Shown here piece by piece: positions 42,645 to 51,424 of a stretch of 64,000 bases of DNA (position 1 is the first letter of the stretch; each line of letters begins with the position of its first letter). The DNA is from Clostridia bacterium. GTDB lineage: Bacteria; Bacillota; Clostridia; UMGS1883. A model generated the notes under the pieces. The model had not been told where the DNA came from and did no database searches. It was given only the letters and a program-made list of their open reading frames with translations. Both the position numbers and the translations under genes were made by a program. The stretch is from the NCBI GenBank assembly GCA_017472685.1, contig JAFUOO010000012.1:1-64000 (forward strand), written 5' to 3'.

Positions 42645-45215
42645 ATGATTAAATTTGATTGGCTTGAAGGTCGTGTGAGGGGCGGAAGCGTTACATTTGG
42701 CGTGCCGCATCATAAAGGAGAGATAAAAGACAGTAATGATTTGATTATAGAGCAGGACGGACAGGCTGTTCTTTCGCAGAATAAGAGTGTGGCATACTGG
42801 GAGGACGGGTCTGTTAAGTGGACGGCTGTTTCAGCAGTGCTTAATGCATCGGATGTATGGGTAAAAAGAGGAAATGCCCATCAGGGCGAGAGGATGGCGG
42901 TAGTGGAAACTGCCGAAGGCATTACGGTGGATAACGGCTGCTTTGAGGCAGTGTTTCATAAGAGCGGACAGGTGCTGATGAAAACCGATACCTTTTCAGT
43001 AGGTTTAAAGGCTATAAAAACGCTTGTTTCAAACGAGGGCGATATAACTGTTAAAAAGAGCATTCCGTACTACGGAGAGGTGTCGGAGTGCGCTATAGAG
43101 GATACGGGTGCTGTTAAAACAGTTATACGCATAAAGGGTACACATAAGTCTGACGGTGATTTTCTCAGGTTTATACTTCGATTTACTGTATATAAAAATT
43201 CAAATAAAACAAATATTATGCATACGTTCATCTATGACGGTGAGCCGTCAACTGATTTAATTGGCGGAATAGGTGTTTGCATAAAATACAAAATGAGCGG
43301 CAGCTGTGTAAACAGACGTGTAAAGCTAGCCGGTGATTACGGTGTTTTTCACGAGCCGTTGCAGATACTGAACACGTGGCGCCCGAGACTTAAAAAGGAA
43401 TATTACGATGCACAGATGCGCGGTGAGAAGGTTGACCTTTCACGCGTGCGTGACGAGAGAAACGGAGAGCTGTGTACAGATAAGCTTGAAAATGTGACCG
43501 TGTGGGACAGCTATAAATACATGCAGGTAACACCTGACAGCTTTACTGTTAAAAAAAGGACGGCACATGATGAGTGTACCTACATAAACGCAAATTTTGG
43601 TCACCGTGCAAAAGGGCTTCTCTATGCAGGTGACGAAAAAGGCGGGATTGCAGTTGCGATGCGTCATTTTTACGAAAAAGCGCCCTCAGCTATAAATGCA
43701 GATAAGCTTTCTTCCGATACCGCAGAGGTAACTGCATGGATTCATCCACCTGAGGCAGAAGCACTTGATATGCGCCATTATGACACGGTTTCACATGACC
43801 AGACATATTACGAAGGGTTTCCGCATGTAGGCTGCGACCCGTACGGTGTTGCAGCTACGAATGAGTTATCGGTGCTTTTATATAATCGAACTCCGTCAGA
43901 TGATGTGATTATGAATGATGCAGAAAGCGTAGCAAGACCCGCTGTGCTTGTCTCAGGCGGTGAAGTGTATAAAAATACAGGTGTGTTGGGCGTGTTCTCG
44001 CTCCCCGATAAATCAACTCCGCTTAAAGATAGGATTGAAGATGAACTTGACAAAGCAGTTAATTTTTATATAAAAGAGGTTGAGCAACGGCATTGGTACG
44101 GCTTGTTTGACTACGGTGACGTTATGCACACTTATGATTACGGCAGGCATTGCTGGAAGTATGATATGGGCGGATACGCATGGCAGAATACGGAGCTTGT
44201 GCCTACATTATGGCTGTGGTATACGTTTTTAAGAAGCGGCAGAGGCGATGTGTTCGATATTGCCGAGGCAATGAGCCGTCATGCAGCAGATGTTGACGTT
44301 TATCATATCGGCGAAAAGAAGGGCTTAGGCAGTCGCCATAACGTAATACATTGGGGAGATTCGTGCAAGGAGCCCCGCATTGCGATGGCAGGCCATCACA
44401 GGCCGCTTTATTACATCATGGGCGGTGATGCAAGAATAGGCGATGTTTTTGACGATGTGTGTGACAGTGACTTTTCAAGCCTTGCTATCGACCCGTTGGG
44501 TGAGTTTTATAAAAAAGAGGATATGAAGCTTCCGACCCATGCACGAACGGGTCCCGACTGGTCAACCTACTGCTCCAACTGGTATACGGAGTGGGAAAGA
44601 AACAGAAACACAAAATACCGTGATAAAATACAGACAGGTATAGACGACTTGAAAAAAGCGCCGCTGAGGATGATTTCCGGCTCTGATTTTGAATACGACC
44701 CGCATACGGGTCATCTTGGCTACTTTAGCGAAAATTCTACAGGCGGTGTACATCTTATGATGTGCATGGGCGGACCCCAGACATGGATGGAGCTTCAAAA
44801 CGTTCTTGACGATGATGTGTTCCGTGATATGCTTATAGAGTTGGGTGAGTTCTATTATCTTCCCGCTGAAGAAAAACGGATAAAATCGAATGGTCTTAAA
44901 AGAGCTAACGAATATGTATATCCGTACATGGCGGCGACTATGGTTGCATATGCGGCAAAGGAAACAGGGAACGAAAGGCTTGCATATAAGGTATGGCAAA
45001 CGCTTATTCATTCGCTGGCAGGCAAGGATAAAAACGAGGGCTTTGACAAAGAGGTAATAAAATACTTCAATAACGAAAGGCTTGAGGAAATATTCTGGAT
45101 AAGCACAAACTTTACGGCGCAGTGGTGTCTGAACGCTATCGTGTGCCTGGAGCTTACAGGGGAGTATATGCTTGACAGTATGGAAGAATATGAATGGGAA
45201 GACTGGGTAAAATAA
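42645..45215 (+). CDS. YetA-like / exo-rhamnogalacturonan lyase (PL26)-like protein
   Basis: 856 aa, no signal peptide, so cytoplasmic. The length equals that of YetA (about 857). An N-terminal beta region (residues 1-110), a middle beta-sandwich and a C-terminal alpha/alpha toroid fit the PcRGLX/YetA family; the stretch WYGLFDYGDVMHTYD, GGYAWQNTELVPTLWLWY and FDIAEAMSRHAADVDVYHIG is its most conserved part. Such enzymes cleave imported rhamnogalacturonan oligosaccharides. No importer or rhamnose genes lie beside it. GAGAGGAC precedes the ATG. Confidence 0.8.
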   Translation: MIKFDWLEGRVRGGSVTFGVPHHKGEIKDSNDLIIEQDGQAVLSQNKSVAYWEDGSVKWTAVSAVLNASDVWVKRGNAHQGERMAVVETAEGITVDNGCFEAVFHKSGQVLMKTDTFSVGLKAIKTLVSNEGDITVKKSIPYYGEVSECAIEDTGAVKTVIRIKGTHKSDGDFLRFILRFTVYKNSNKTNIMHTFIYDGEPSTDLIGGIGVCIKYKMSGSCVNRRVKLAGDYGVFHEPLQILNTWRPRLKKEYYDAQMRGEKVDLSRVRDERNGELCTDKLENVTVWDSYKYMQVTPDSFTVKKRTAHDECTYINANFGHRAKGLLYAGDEKGGIAVAMRHFYEKAPSAINADKLSSDTAEVTAWIHPPEAEALDMRHYDTVSHDQTYYEGFPHVGCDPYGVAATNELSVLLYNRTPSDDVIMNDAESVARPAVLVSGGEVYKNTGVLGVFSLPDKSTPLKDRIEDELDKAVNFYIKEVEQRHWYGLFDYGDVMHTYDYGRHCWKYDMGGYAWQNTELVPTLWLWYTFLRSGRGDVFDIAEAMSRHAADVDVYHIGEKKGLGSRHNVIHWGDSCKEPRIAMAGHHRPLYYIMGGDARIGDVFDDVCDSDFSSLAIDPLGEFYKKEDMKLPTHARTGPDWSTYCSNWYTEWERNRNTKYRDKIQTGIDDLKKAPLRMISGSDFEYDPHTGHLGYFSENSTGGVHLMMCMGGPQTWMELQNVLDDDVFRDMLIELGEFYYLPAEEKRIKSNGLKRANEYVYPYMAATMVAYAAKETGNERLAYKVWQTLIHSLAGKDKNEGFDKEVIKYFNNERLEEIFWISTNFTAQWCLNAIVCLELTGEYMLDSMEEYEWEDWVK

Positions 45216-45298
45216 CAATAGCTTCCGACATTTTACTTTTTATCAGCATTTATATTTTTGTCCGCAAATATTAATACTATATACGAGGTGAAATATTT

Positions 45299-45427
45299 AT
45301 GGACGATAAAAAGAAACGCGATTCACAAAAGTCAGCAACTGACAACAAGTGGACATCCACCGGACAAAACCGCCCTAACGATAAAACTGAACGCAGAGAC
45401 GGCCCCGGCGGTGAGGATGCAGAATAA
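45299..45427 (+). CDS. Small hydrophilic protein with DGPGGE tail
   Basis: 42 residues, highly charged, beginning MDDKKKRDSQKSATDNKW and ending RRDGPGGEDAE. GAGGTG is placed 9 nt before the ATG. No hydrophobic core or cysteines. The GPGG-type tail recurs in small clostridial proteins as I remember them, but I cannot name the family. Its size would suit a spore or stress protein. Confidence 0.5.
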   Translation: MDDKKKRDSQKSATDNKWTSTGQNRPNDKTERRDGPGGEDAE

Positions 45428-45462
45428 ATCTGCTTCCTTTACATATATTTTTTGAACATTAG

Positions 45463-45500
45463 CTAAGAAGCCCGACAACGAAGGTTGTCGGGCTTCTTAG
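45463..45500. terminator. Strong bidirectional hairpin
   Basis: A 16-bp perfect stem CTAAGAAGCCCGACAA / TTGTCGGGCTTCTTAG with a 6-nt loop. It includes the stop codon of the minus-strand deacetylase remnant. Flanking T runs are short. Confidence 0.7.
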
Positions 45501-45596
45501 TTTGCAAACTGTCGTCCTGTATGGTCAATAGAATAGTTTTCTTTATAAATTAAATCACCAACCTTTACAAAGGTATAGCCTTCGGTTTTCAAAGTG
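45497..45596 (-). pseudogene. 3'-end remnant of a polysaccharide deacetylase gene
   Basis: The minus strand encodes KTEGYTFVKVGDLIYKENYS, then IDHTGRQFAN and a stop. This matches the C-terminus of the intact deacetylase at 50666-51424 (KNEGYSFVKVGDLIYKENYT, IDHTGRQ) with changes that are mostly silent. Nothing else of the gene remains; sequence similarity ends at about 45600, where the promoter of the next gene begins. It is a direct repeat of 50688-50783. Confidence 0.85.
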
Positions 45597-45642
45597 TATG
45601 ATTCCGATAAATAGAAGAAGTGTATGTTTTACCGGAATTATA

Positions 45643-45671
45643 TTGAAAAGATTTAATGAGAATGATATAAT
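45643..45671 (+). promoter_or_regulatory. Promoter of the secreted-protein island
   Basis: TTGAAA, 17-nt spacer, TATAAT, 28 nt before the ATG at 45700. It begins directly after the deacetylase remnant. Confidence 0.65.
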
Positions 45672-45699
45672 GCAATCATAGATAGAGGAGCGGATATGA

Positions 45700-47334
45700 A
45701 TGAAAAAATTTATTGTTTTGATAGGTGTAATAATGTCATTATTGCTTACAATGGTAATGACAGCTATTGCTGATGAGATTCCGACAGCAAAGGTTACAGC
45801 AACGCTTGTTGGAAATGTAATCCCCGTTGCGGGAGAAAAGTTTACGATTGCAATTAACATAAGCGACATAAGTTCTGCATTGTTTGTATCAGGCGAAGTT
45901 TTACTTGATTGGTCAGAAGAGGCTGTTTCTCTTGTTGATTATTATGAAGATGAACCAGTTACTGTTACTAATAATTATTGCATAGGCAATATTTATAATG
46001 AATATGCAGGTCGTACAGGTAAATTTACTTATATATCAAATTTTGATGACGCAGAAGAGGGTCACGCTGCGATAGCTATTTATATTCCTCCTAGTGCGAG
46101 AAAGCAAGATGCTGAGTCGATTTCAGATTTTACGATGTTTGAAATGAGTTTTATGCTTAATGAAGGCTTTATATATGATGATTTCTATTTAAATATAGTC
46201 GATAGCGATGCATTTCTTACTGCAGATAAACAAACTGTTTCAAGCTACAGAGATGGTAAAATTGAGTTAGAAGGAATTGGAGAAGCGGAAAATAACAACG
46301 ATAATTACACAACAGTATCAAATGGATATTTATTGATGACTTTGGCGCAGATGAATGTCACAAATACTGATTTAAGCGTCAATATAAATATGCTTTATAA
46401 CAATGAATATAATGAAGCTGTATTGATTAAAAACAAGCAATTTACTGCTGATATTTTAATAACTAACACTGGTAGTGAAAATAAAGAGGTGATCTGTTAT
46501 ATTGCGGAATATAACTCAGACAACACATTGATTGGATTTACAAAAAGTAATACAATCACAGTTTCGCCTGAAAGCATGGTTACAGAAAATTTAGAGCATG
46601 ATTTTACCAATGATGCTGTTAAAGCTAAAGTGTTTTGCTGGAAAAACGGTGTATTAATGCCGATTGGAAAAGATATTGTTTTGACTGCAGAAGCAACTGA
46701 CTATTATGCTGATACATATGCAGATTCAAATTTTGTTGATATAAACAAGCAAATTTGCGGTGAAATTAATGTTGATAATGATGTTGATATTGTTAAAATC
46801 GTTGCTACAGAGGCAGGGAAATATGTTGTGAAATTTTCTGCGGATAATATAGCAGGCTATGTCTTACTGGATTCAGCAAACAATGCTTTAAACGCAACAG
46901 CAGTTGACAATAATTGTGCAATGTACAATTTACAAGGAAATAGCACATATTATTTAAAAATGACAGGCAGTGAAAATAACACATATCGTATAAAACCAAT
47001 GTTGGCAGAAAACGTTATAAAAAATATTGCAGAAGAAGGGTTGTTGAACGATACATATGATTGTGAGTTGTATGAATTTACACCCGAAACTACAGGGGAA
47101 TATATTATAACCGCTGTTGGTACAAACGGAGCAAAAGCATCATTATACAATTCGAGTTTTCAAAAGCTTGCAGCATCTGAAACAGGTGATACAAATGTAA
47201 GCTTTAGAATTACATGTGATATGATAACAAATGAAAAATATTATATTGCTGTTGAGCAGAAGAACGATGAAGTAACTCCGGCATCATATGAGTTGTATGT
47301 TGAAGAGCCATTTGAGATTGTTTCGATATATTGA
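45700..47334 (+). CDS. Secreted protein with cohesin-like and PPC-like domains
   Basis: 544 aa with a signal peptide (MKKFIVLIGVIMSLLLTMVMTAIA). Residues 30-190 show the strand pattern of cohesin-type modules (VIPVAGEKFTIAINISDIS, VSGEVLLDWSEEAVSLV). A middle beta region (about 215-325) has YLLMTLAQMNVTNTDLSVNINM-type strands. Two C-terminal bacterial pre-peptidase-like (PPC) domains follow at about 335-430 and 445-540 (DVDIVKIVATEAGKYVVKF; CELYEFTPETTGEYIITAVG). No catalytic site. AT-rich with less GGC/CTT codon use than neighbours. It is coupled to the protease gene downstream. Confidence 0.7.
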   Translation: MKKFIVLIGVIMSLLLTMVMTAIADEIPTAKVTATLVGNVIPVAGEKFTIAINISDISSALFVSGEVLLDWSEEAVSLVDYYEDEPVTVTNNYCIGNIYNEYAGRTGKFTYISNFDDAEEGHAAIAIYIPPSARKQDAESISDFTMFEMSFMLNEGFIYDDFYLNIVDSDAFLTADKQTVSSYRDGKIELEGIGEAENNNDNYTTVSNGYLLMTLAQMNVTNTDLSVNINMLYNNEYNEAVLIKNKQFTADILITNTGSENKEVICYIAEYNSDNTLIGFTKSNTITVSPESMVTENLEHDFTNDAVKAKVFCWKNGVLMPIGKDIVLTAEATDYYADTYADSNFVDINKQICGEINVDNDVDIVKIVATEAGKYVVKFSADNIAGYVLLDSANNALNATAVDNNCAMYNLQGNSTYYLKMTGSENNTYRIKPMLAENVIKNIAEEGLLNDTYDCELYEFTPETTGEYIITAVGTNGAKASLYNSSFQKLAASETGDTNVSFRITCDMITNEKYYIAVEQKNDEVTPASYELYVEEPFEIVSIY

Positions 47335-47347
47335 GAGGTGAATGATT

Positions 47348-48637
47348 ATGAAAAAAGTATTGTTTTTTATATACTTTTCTCTTGTTGTGATAGCAACAAA
47401 TGTGTATGTGTACGCTGAAGAAGTCATGCTGCCAAACGATGGTGTTTACACAGGATTGGATGTAATGAGCGAAGAAGAAATGGAAGCATTTCATAATACA
47501 ATTCCGATGATTGTAGATGTGAAGCCAAACAGTATAGCATTGTCCAGATTAAGTGAAGAAGAAAGTCTGTTGTTTGAGAATATTGATATTGCTGAAATTG
47601 GCGAAGAAATGATATATGCTATGCCGGGTGAAGAAACAAGTATTTTAATGTCTGAGACAACTGAATTCCCATTAAAAAGTGCAGTTGATGTTAGTAAGTC
47701 ACCTACTTTTCCGCCTATAGGAAATCAAGGTCAAACAAGTTCGTGTATGGAATGGTCGTTATGTTACTATCAACTTACTAATAACCATAATGTTATAAAT
47801 AATTTAGAAGCAAAGAAAATAAACAATGGAGTAATAGAACCTATAGAAGAGAACATCATTGCTCCGGGATTTATATTTTCACTAATTAATGGTGGTATAA
47901 ATCAGTCTGCAAATTATGAGGTTGTATGTAACGCTATAATGACACACGGTAGCCCAAATACAAATTTATATGATTTGGATATTACAACAGAAAGCTTAAG
48001 AAAATGGTGTACAGATACAAATGTTTGGTATGATGCGATATTCAATAAGCCTGAAAAAATAAGCTATAAACTGATTAATGCAAATAATGATAATTCAGTT
48101 TTAGAAAGTATAAACGATATAAAGAAAATGTTATCAAATGGTTATGTTGTTTCAATATCAACCTTTGTAAACTCTTTTGAATATACTACTGTTACAAAAA
48201 CAGGTGAATATGCGTGTAGGTATATGAAAAATGATATGCAAGGTGCGCATGCTATGACTATAGTTGGCTATGATGATACATTTGGGATTGATGTAAATGG
48301 CGATGGAGAAATAAGAAATGATGAATTAGGAGCTTTTAAAATCGCTAATTCATGGGGAGCGATTGATCAAGAGAATAATCCATATAAAGATGGGTACATT
48401 TGGATGACCTATGATGCTTTATACAACGAAAGCTTATTAAATGATATGCCGACAAATAGGCAAGGAGCCATAGATGTTTGGTATTATATAGAAGCACAAA
48501 AGAATTATACTCCTTTATTGGTTGCCGAAGTGGAAATTGCTGCGGCTCAGCGTAATTGTATATCTGTTTTATTTGGATTAGCTAAAATGGGTGACAATGA
48601 AATATACAAGTATGTGGTTTTATGTGATGCTATATGA
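47348..48637 (+). CDS. Secreted papain-like (C1) cysteine protease, N-terminal part of a frameshifted gene
   Basis: 430 aa with a signal peptide (MKKVLFFIYFSLVVIATNVYVYA). Active-site Cys lies in IGNQGQTSSCMEWSLCYY (about residue 130), His in GAHAMTIVGYDD (about 300) and Asn in FKIANSWGAI (about 335). An EF-hand-like DVNGDGEIRNDE sits between His and Asn, as in many clostridial C1 proteases. The frame stops at 48637, in the middle of a beta-sandwich domain that continues in another frame. ATG 47348 is favoured over 47342 because of GAGAGGTG. It forms an operon with the upstream secreted protein. Confidence 0.8.
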   Translation: MKKVLFFIYFSLVVIATNVYVYAEEVMLPNDGVYTGLDVMSEEEMEAFHNTIPMIVDVKPNSIALSRLSEEESLLFENIDIAEIGEEMIYAMPGEETSILMSETTEFPLKSAVDVSKSPTFPPIGNQGQTSSCMEWSLCYYQLTNNHNVINNLEAKKINNGVIEPIEENIIAPGFIFSLINGGINQSANYEVVCNAIMTHGSPNTNLYDLDITTESLRKWCTDTNVWYDAIFNKPEKISYKLINANNDNSVLESINDIKKMLSNGYVVSISTFVNSFEYTTVTKTGEYACRYMKNDMQGAHAMTIVGYDDTFGIDVNGDGEIRNDELGAFKIANSWGAIDQENNPYKDGYIWMTYDALYNESLLNDMPTNRQGAIDVWYYIEAQKNYTPLLVAEVEIAAAQRNCISVLFGLAKMGDNEIYKYVVLCDAI

Positions 48638-49088
48638 TGAGAACTGCCATGATGATACAGTAATGGAACTGAAAAAGGTCTCAATAATTGAAGTGTTAAC
48701 AGGAAAAAGAAATAATTGTGTAGATGAAACTGCAGTAATCGTTGGAGAGGATGGAGCATATAAATGCATTGATTTTACAATGGGTACATTTGTTGCTCAT
48801 GATAATCAACAAACAATAACTCTTGAATTCAACAGTAATGTGTGCGCAGAGTCCGTAAAGGAAAATATATATCTATTGACCGCAGATAGGGAAAGAATTG
48901 ACCCTATAACGTATGTTGAGAATAATAGTATAATAGTTTCACCACCTTTAACAGGTTACGAATTTGATGTGAAATACGAATTAAATATAACTTCAAATGT
49001 GGTATCCGCAGGACAGAATAGATTAACGGAAAGCTTTTTGATGCCAATATATGTCTTGGGAAAAAACAGCTATTTTAATATTGATTAA
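48591..49088 (+). CDS. C-terminal part of the frameshifted C1 protease (SbsA-like Ig region)
   Basis: The frame shifts by one base between about 48590 and 48640. The continuation reads LYDENCHDDTVMELKKVSII and then an SbsA/Big_5-like Ig domain (QQTITLEFNSNVCAESVKEN, SIIVSPPLTGYEFDVKYELN). It has no signal peptide and no convincing ribosome site of its own. It is therefore best read as the end of the protease gene, separated by a one-base change, rather than an independent gene. A sequencing error would look the same. Confidence 0.7.
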   Translation: MTMKYTSMWFYVMLYDENCHDDTVMELKKVSIIEVLTGKRNNCVDETAVIVGEDGAYKCIDFTMGTFVAHDNQQTITLEFNSNVCAESVKENIYLLTADRERIDPITYVENNSIIVSPPLTGYEFDVKYELNITSNVVSAGQNRLTESFLMPIYVLGKNSYFNID

Positions 49089-49109
49089 TTATAAAAAGGG
49101 GGAAGTCCT

Positions 49110-50597
49110 TTGAAAAAAACAATTATTTGTATTTTAACTTTTATAATTGTCTGTATAAGCGGAATTTCTGCGGCCGCGACCGGTATATGGGGCAGTGTGA
49201 GTGTATTCGATGGATTTGGAAATCGTTTATATGGAGAGGACTTGAAAATATCAATTGGATTTTTAGGAGAAATTGAATACCAACTTTCATCTTACAACAA
49301 TTTAAAACTATGGCAAGAATTAGATGAGGGAACAAAGTCATTAATTCTTTCTAACGCAGGGGAAAAAGAGTATTTTACCATATTTAAATTAAAATATGGT
49401 AATATTGACGATGTTGAAGAAACCGGTGTGTTCACGGTGAGGTTGAATTCTATAATTAATTATGGTGGCAAAAGTAGAAGCGAATTGATAGGTAGCGATT
49501 ATAGAGTTTATCATTTAAACGATGATTCTTTAGAAGAAATAGAAATTAAGTACAGCGATAAAGATTCCGTAAGGTTTGAAAGCGATGAAATTGGCGTTTA
49601 TATTCTCTACTACAATCCTAATATTTATGATGTGAAATTTTATGACGAATATCCCGAAGATTCAATGGAAGCTTTTTATGTTATTGAAAATTTAGGAAAG
49701 AGTGATGTTGTAGAATTCCCGGAAATTCCCACAAAAGACGGATATGTATTTACCGGGTGGAAGCAAGAAAATATGCAGGGGAGATACCCAACATATTTTT
49801 ATATAGACCCAAATTATTTAACTTCTTTCTATTTGTGGAATGCTTATGCTTCCTGGTGTCCTGAAGATGAATACACTCCATTGGAAGTGTCAATTGACAG
49901 TAAAAAGAAAATCACAAAAGGTAAAGAAGACGGATGTGAAATTATCCTTACACTTTCAGAGGGAATGTTTGATGAAACTATCGACGAAAATGTTGAAAAC
50001 GATTGGAAAATAGTTGGCAATGATGAGCTTTCAATATCCAATGTTGAACGAATTGACAACACAACAGCAAAGCTCACCTTATTGGGCAATAGCTCTGATA
50101 AATTCACTAAAGGTGAAATAAAAGTTGAATTTAACAGTGAGCTTTATATAAGCCATGAAGGCTTTGGTGACAATTGGGATGTTCACGAAATAGCTGACAT
50201 TCAGCTTGACGAAAACGGAATTAAAAGAAAAATGTTTATTTCTGACAACGCTGTAACCCTCCAAAAACAAAAGCGGGGAGGCAGTGGAGGCGGAGTTGAA
50301 AAGCACACCGTAGCCTTTGAAACGAACGGCGGAGAAGAAATGCAGAGCATGCGCGTTACAAACGGTCACACGCTTGAAGCTCCCGAAAGAGTTTTAAAGG
50401 AAGGCTTTGTTTTTGCAGGGTGGTATACCGATGAAGAATTAACCGAAAAATATGATTTCACCTCACCTGTAACAAAGGGCTTTACACTTTATGCTGCATG
50501 GGAAAAACCAATTGCAAAGCAGAATTTGAAACAAATATTTTTCCCAATTAAAATTATTGAAGAAGCTATTGAATTTGTGAAATCAGTTATAAGGTGA
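49110..50597 (+). CDS. Secreted InlB-repeat (Listeria-Bacteroides repeat) protein
   Basis: 495 aa, TTG start with GGGGGAAG upstream, signal peptide MKKTIICILTFIIVCISGISAAA. N-terminal region (25-270) is unrecognised beta with a partial InlB-like FPEIPTKDGYVFTGWK. A middle Ig-like part (about 275-370) has SISNVERIDNTTAKLTL. A glycine-rich linker (RGGSGGG) leads to a clear InlB B-repeat HTVAFETNGGEEM...FAGWYTDEELTEKY...FTLYAAWEK at 400-465. Codon use changes near 50260: the last third uses the host-like codons, the front is AT-rich. Probable adhesion protein. Confidence 0.75.
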   Translation: MKKTIICILTFIIVCISGISAAATGIWGSVSVFDGFGNRLYGEDLKISIGFLGEIEYQLSSYNNLKLWQELDEGTKSLILSNAGEKEYFTIFKLKYGNIDDVEETGVFTVRLNSIINYGGKSRSELIGSDYRVYHLNDDSLEEIEIKYSDKDSVRFESDEIGVYILYYNPNIYDVKFYDEYPEDSMEAFYVIENLGKSDVVEFPEIPTKDGYVFTGWKQENMQGRYPTYFYIDPNYLTSFYLWNAYASWCPEDEYTPLEVSIDSKKKITKGKEDGCEIILTLSEGMFDETIDENVENDWKIVGNDELSISNVERIDNTTAKLTLLGNSSDKFTKGEIKVEFNSELYISHEGFGDNWDVHEIADIQLDENGIKRKMFISDNAVTLQKQKRGGSGGGVEKHTVAFETNGGEEMQSMRVTNGHTLEAPERVLKEGFVFAGWYTDEELTEKYDFTSPVTKGFTLYAAWEKPIAKQNLKQIFFPIKIIEEAIEFVKSVIR

Positions 50598-50599
50598 AA

Positions 50600-50630
50600 C
50601 AAAAATCCCGACAGTTTTGTCGGGATTTTT
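50600..50630 (+). terminator. Terminator after the InlB-repeat gene
   Basis: AAAAATCCCGACA / TGTCGGGATTTTT, 13-bp perfect stem with a T tract. Confidence 0.9.
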
Positions 50631-50631
50631 A

Positions 50632-50678
50632 CACCTCATCAGTCAGCAAAGCTGATAGCTTCTCCTCAAGGAGAAGCC
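50632..50678 (+). repeat. Dispersed two-hairpin repeat, copy 2
   Basis: CACCTCATCAGTCAGC, stem TCAGC/GCTGA, then GCTTCTCC/GGAGAAGC. It shares the plan and several exact blocks with the repeat at 1605-1660. It overlaps the last four codons and the stop of the minus-strand deacetylase gene. Confidence 0.7.
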
Positions 50679-51424
50679 TGATACTGCCGTCCTGTATGGT
50701 CAATTGTGTAGTTTTCTTTATAGATTAAATCGCCGACCTTTACAAAGCTGTAACCTTCATTCTTAAGTGCTTGTAAAATACCCGGGAGGGCATCGGCTGT
50801 TTGCTTTGTGCCGTTATGGAAGAGAAGGATTGAGCCGGGCTGAACTTTACTGAAAATACGTGTTTGCATTTCTTCTTCGGTGAGTTCTTTCCAGTCAAGG
50901 CTGTCGCAGTCCCACTGAATACAGTAGCGACCTGTTTCCTTGCAGGCTAATATGGAATTGTTTGTATAATCACCTGAGGGCGCACGACAAAGATTGGGGC
51001 GAATGCCTATTGTGCTTTCAATTATGCTGTCGCATTTATCCATATCGGCAATTATTTCGTCCTTGGAAAGGGTGGAGTATAGGGTGTGGTTATAGCTGTG
51101 GGAAGCTATTTCATGCCCTGCGGAGTGGAGCTTTTTCAGGCTTTCAGGAAAGCGCTCAGCCCAGTCGCCAGTTACAAAAAAGGTTGATGGGCAGTTTTGC
51201 TCCTTTAAAACAGTAATAATTTTGTCAATATCATCGTCGTTCCATGCACTATCAAAGGTAACGGCGATTTTCTTTTCCGTAGTTTCAACTGAATAAATGG
51301 GAAGCTCCTTTGCGCCAACCGATGTTTCAATAGTTTCCATAAAAGTTGGCAGAGATAACAGCGCAATAAACAGAAGCATTGCGGCAAGTGCCAGAGTCTT
51401 TTTTGTCAATATAAAAATTTTCAA
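50666..51424 (-). CDS. Polysaccharide deacetylase, PdaA-like
   Basis: 252 aa with an N-terminal membrane anchor or signal (LALAAMLLFIALLSLP). NodB-domain motifs are all present: VTFDSAWNDD (Asp-Asp), SHSYNHT (metal His pair), RAPSGDYT, DSLDWK and ILLFHNG. It removes acetyl groups from peptidoglycan sugars. Pairing with CwlD points to the PdaA role in making muramic-delta-lactam in spore cortex. It starts at TTG, overlapping the cwlD stop (TTGA), with GAGGA upstream. The last residues QASP and the stop are encoded by the dispersed repeat; the remnant at 45.5 kb ends FAN instead. Confidence 0.9.
   Translation of the reverse strand: MKIFILTKKTLALAAMLLFIALLSLPTFMETIETSVGAKELPIYSVETTEKKIAVTFDSAWNDDDIDKIITVLKEQNCPSTFFVTGDWAERFPESLKKLHSAGHEIASHSYNHTLYSTLSKDEIIADMDKCDSIIESTIGIRPNLCRAPSGDYTNNSILACKETGRYCIQWDCDSLDWKELTEEEMQTRIFSKVQPGSILLFHNGTKQTADALPGILQALKNEGYSFVKVGDLIYKENYTIDHTGRQYQASP

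Noticed and set aside
45500-50700. Integrative element or prophage between the direct repeats
   Set aside because: No integrase, transposase, terminal inverted repeats or tRNA target is present; the repeats are diverged (roughly 85 percent by eye) coding fragments rather than exact att sites.
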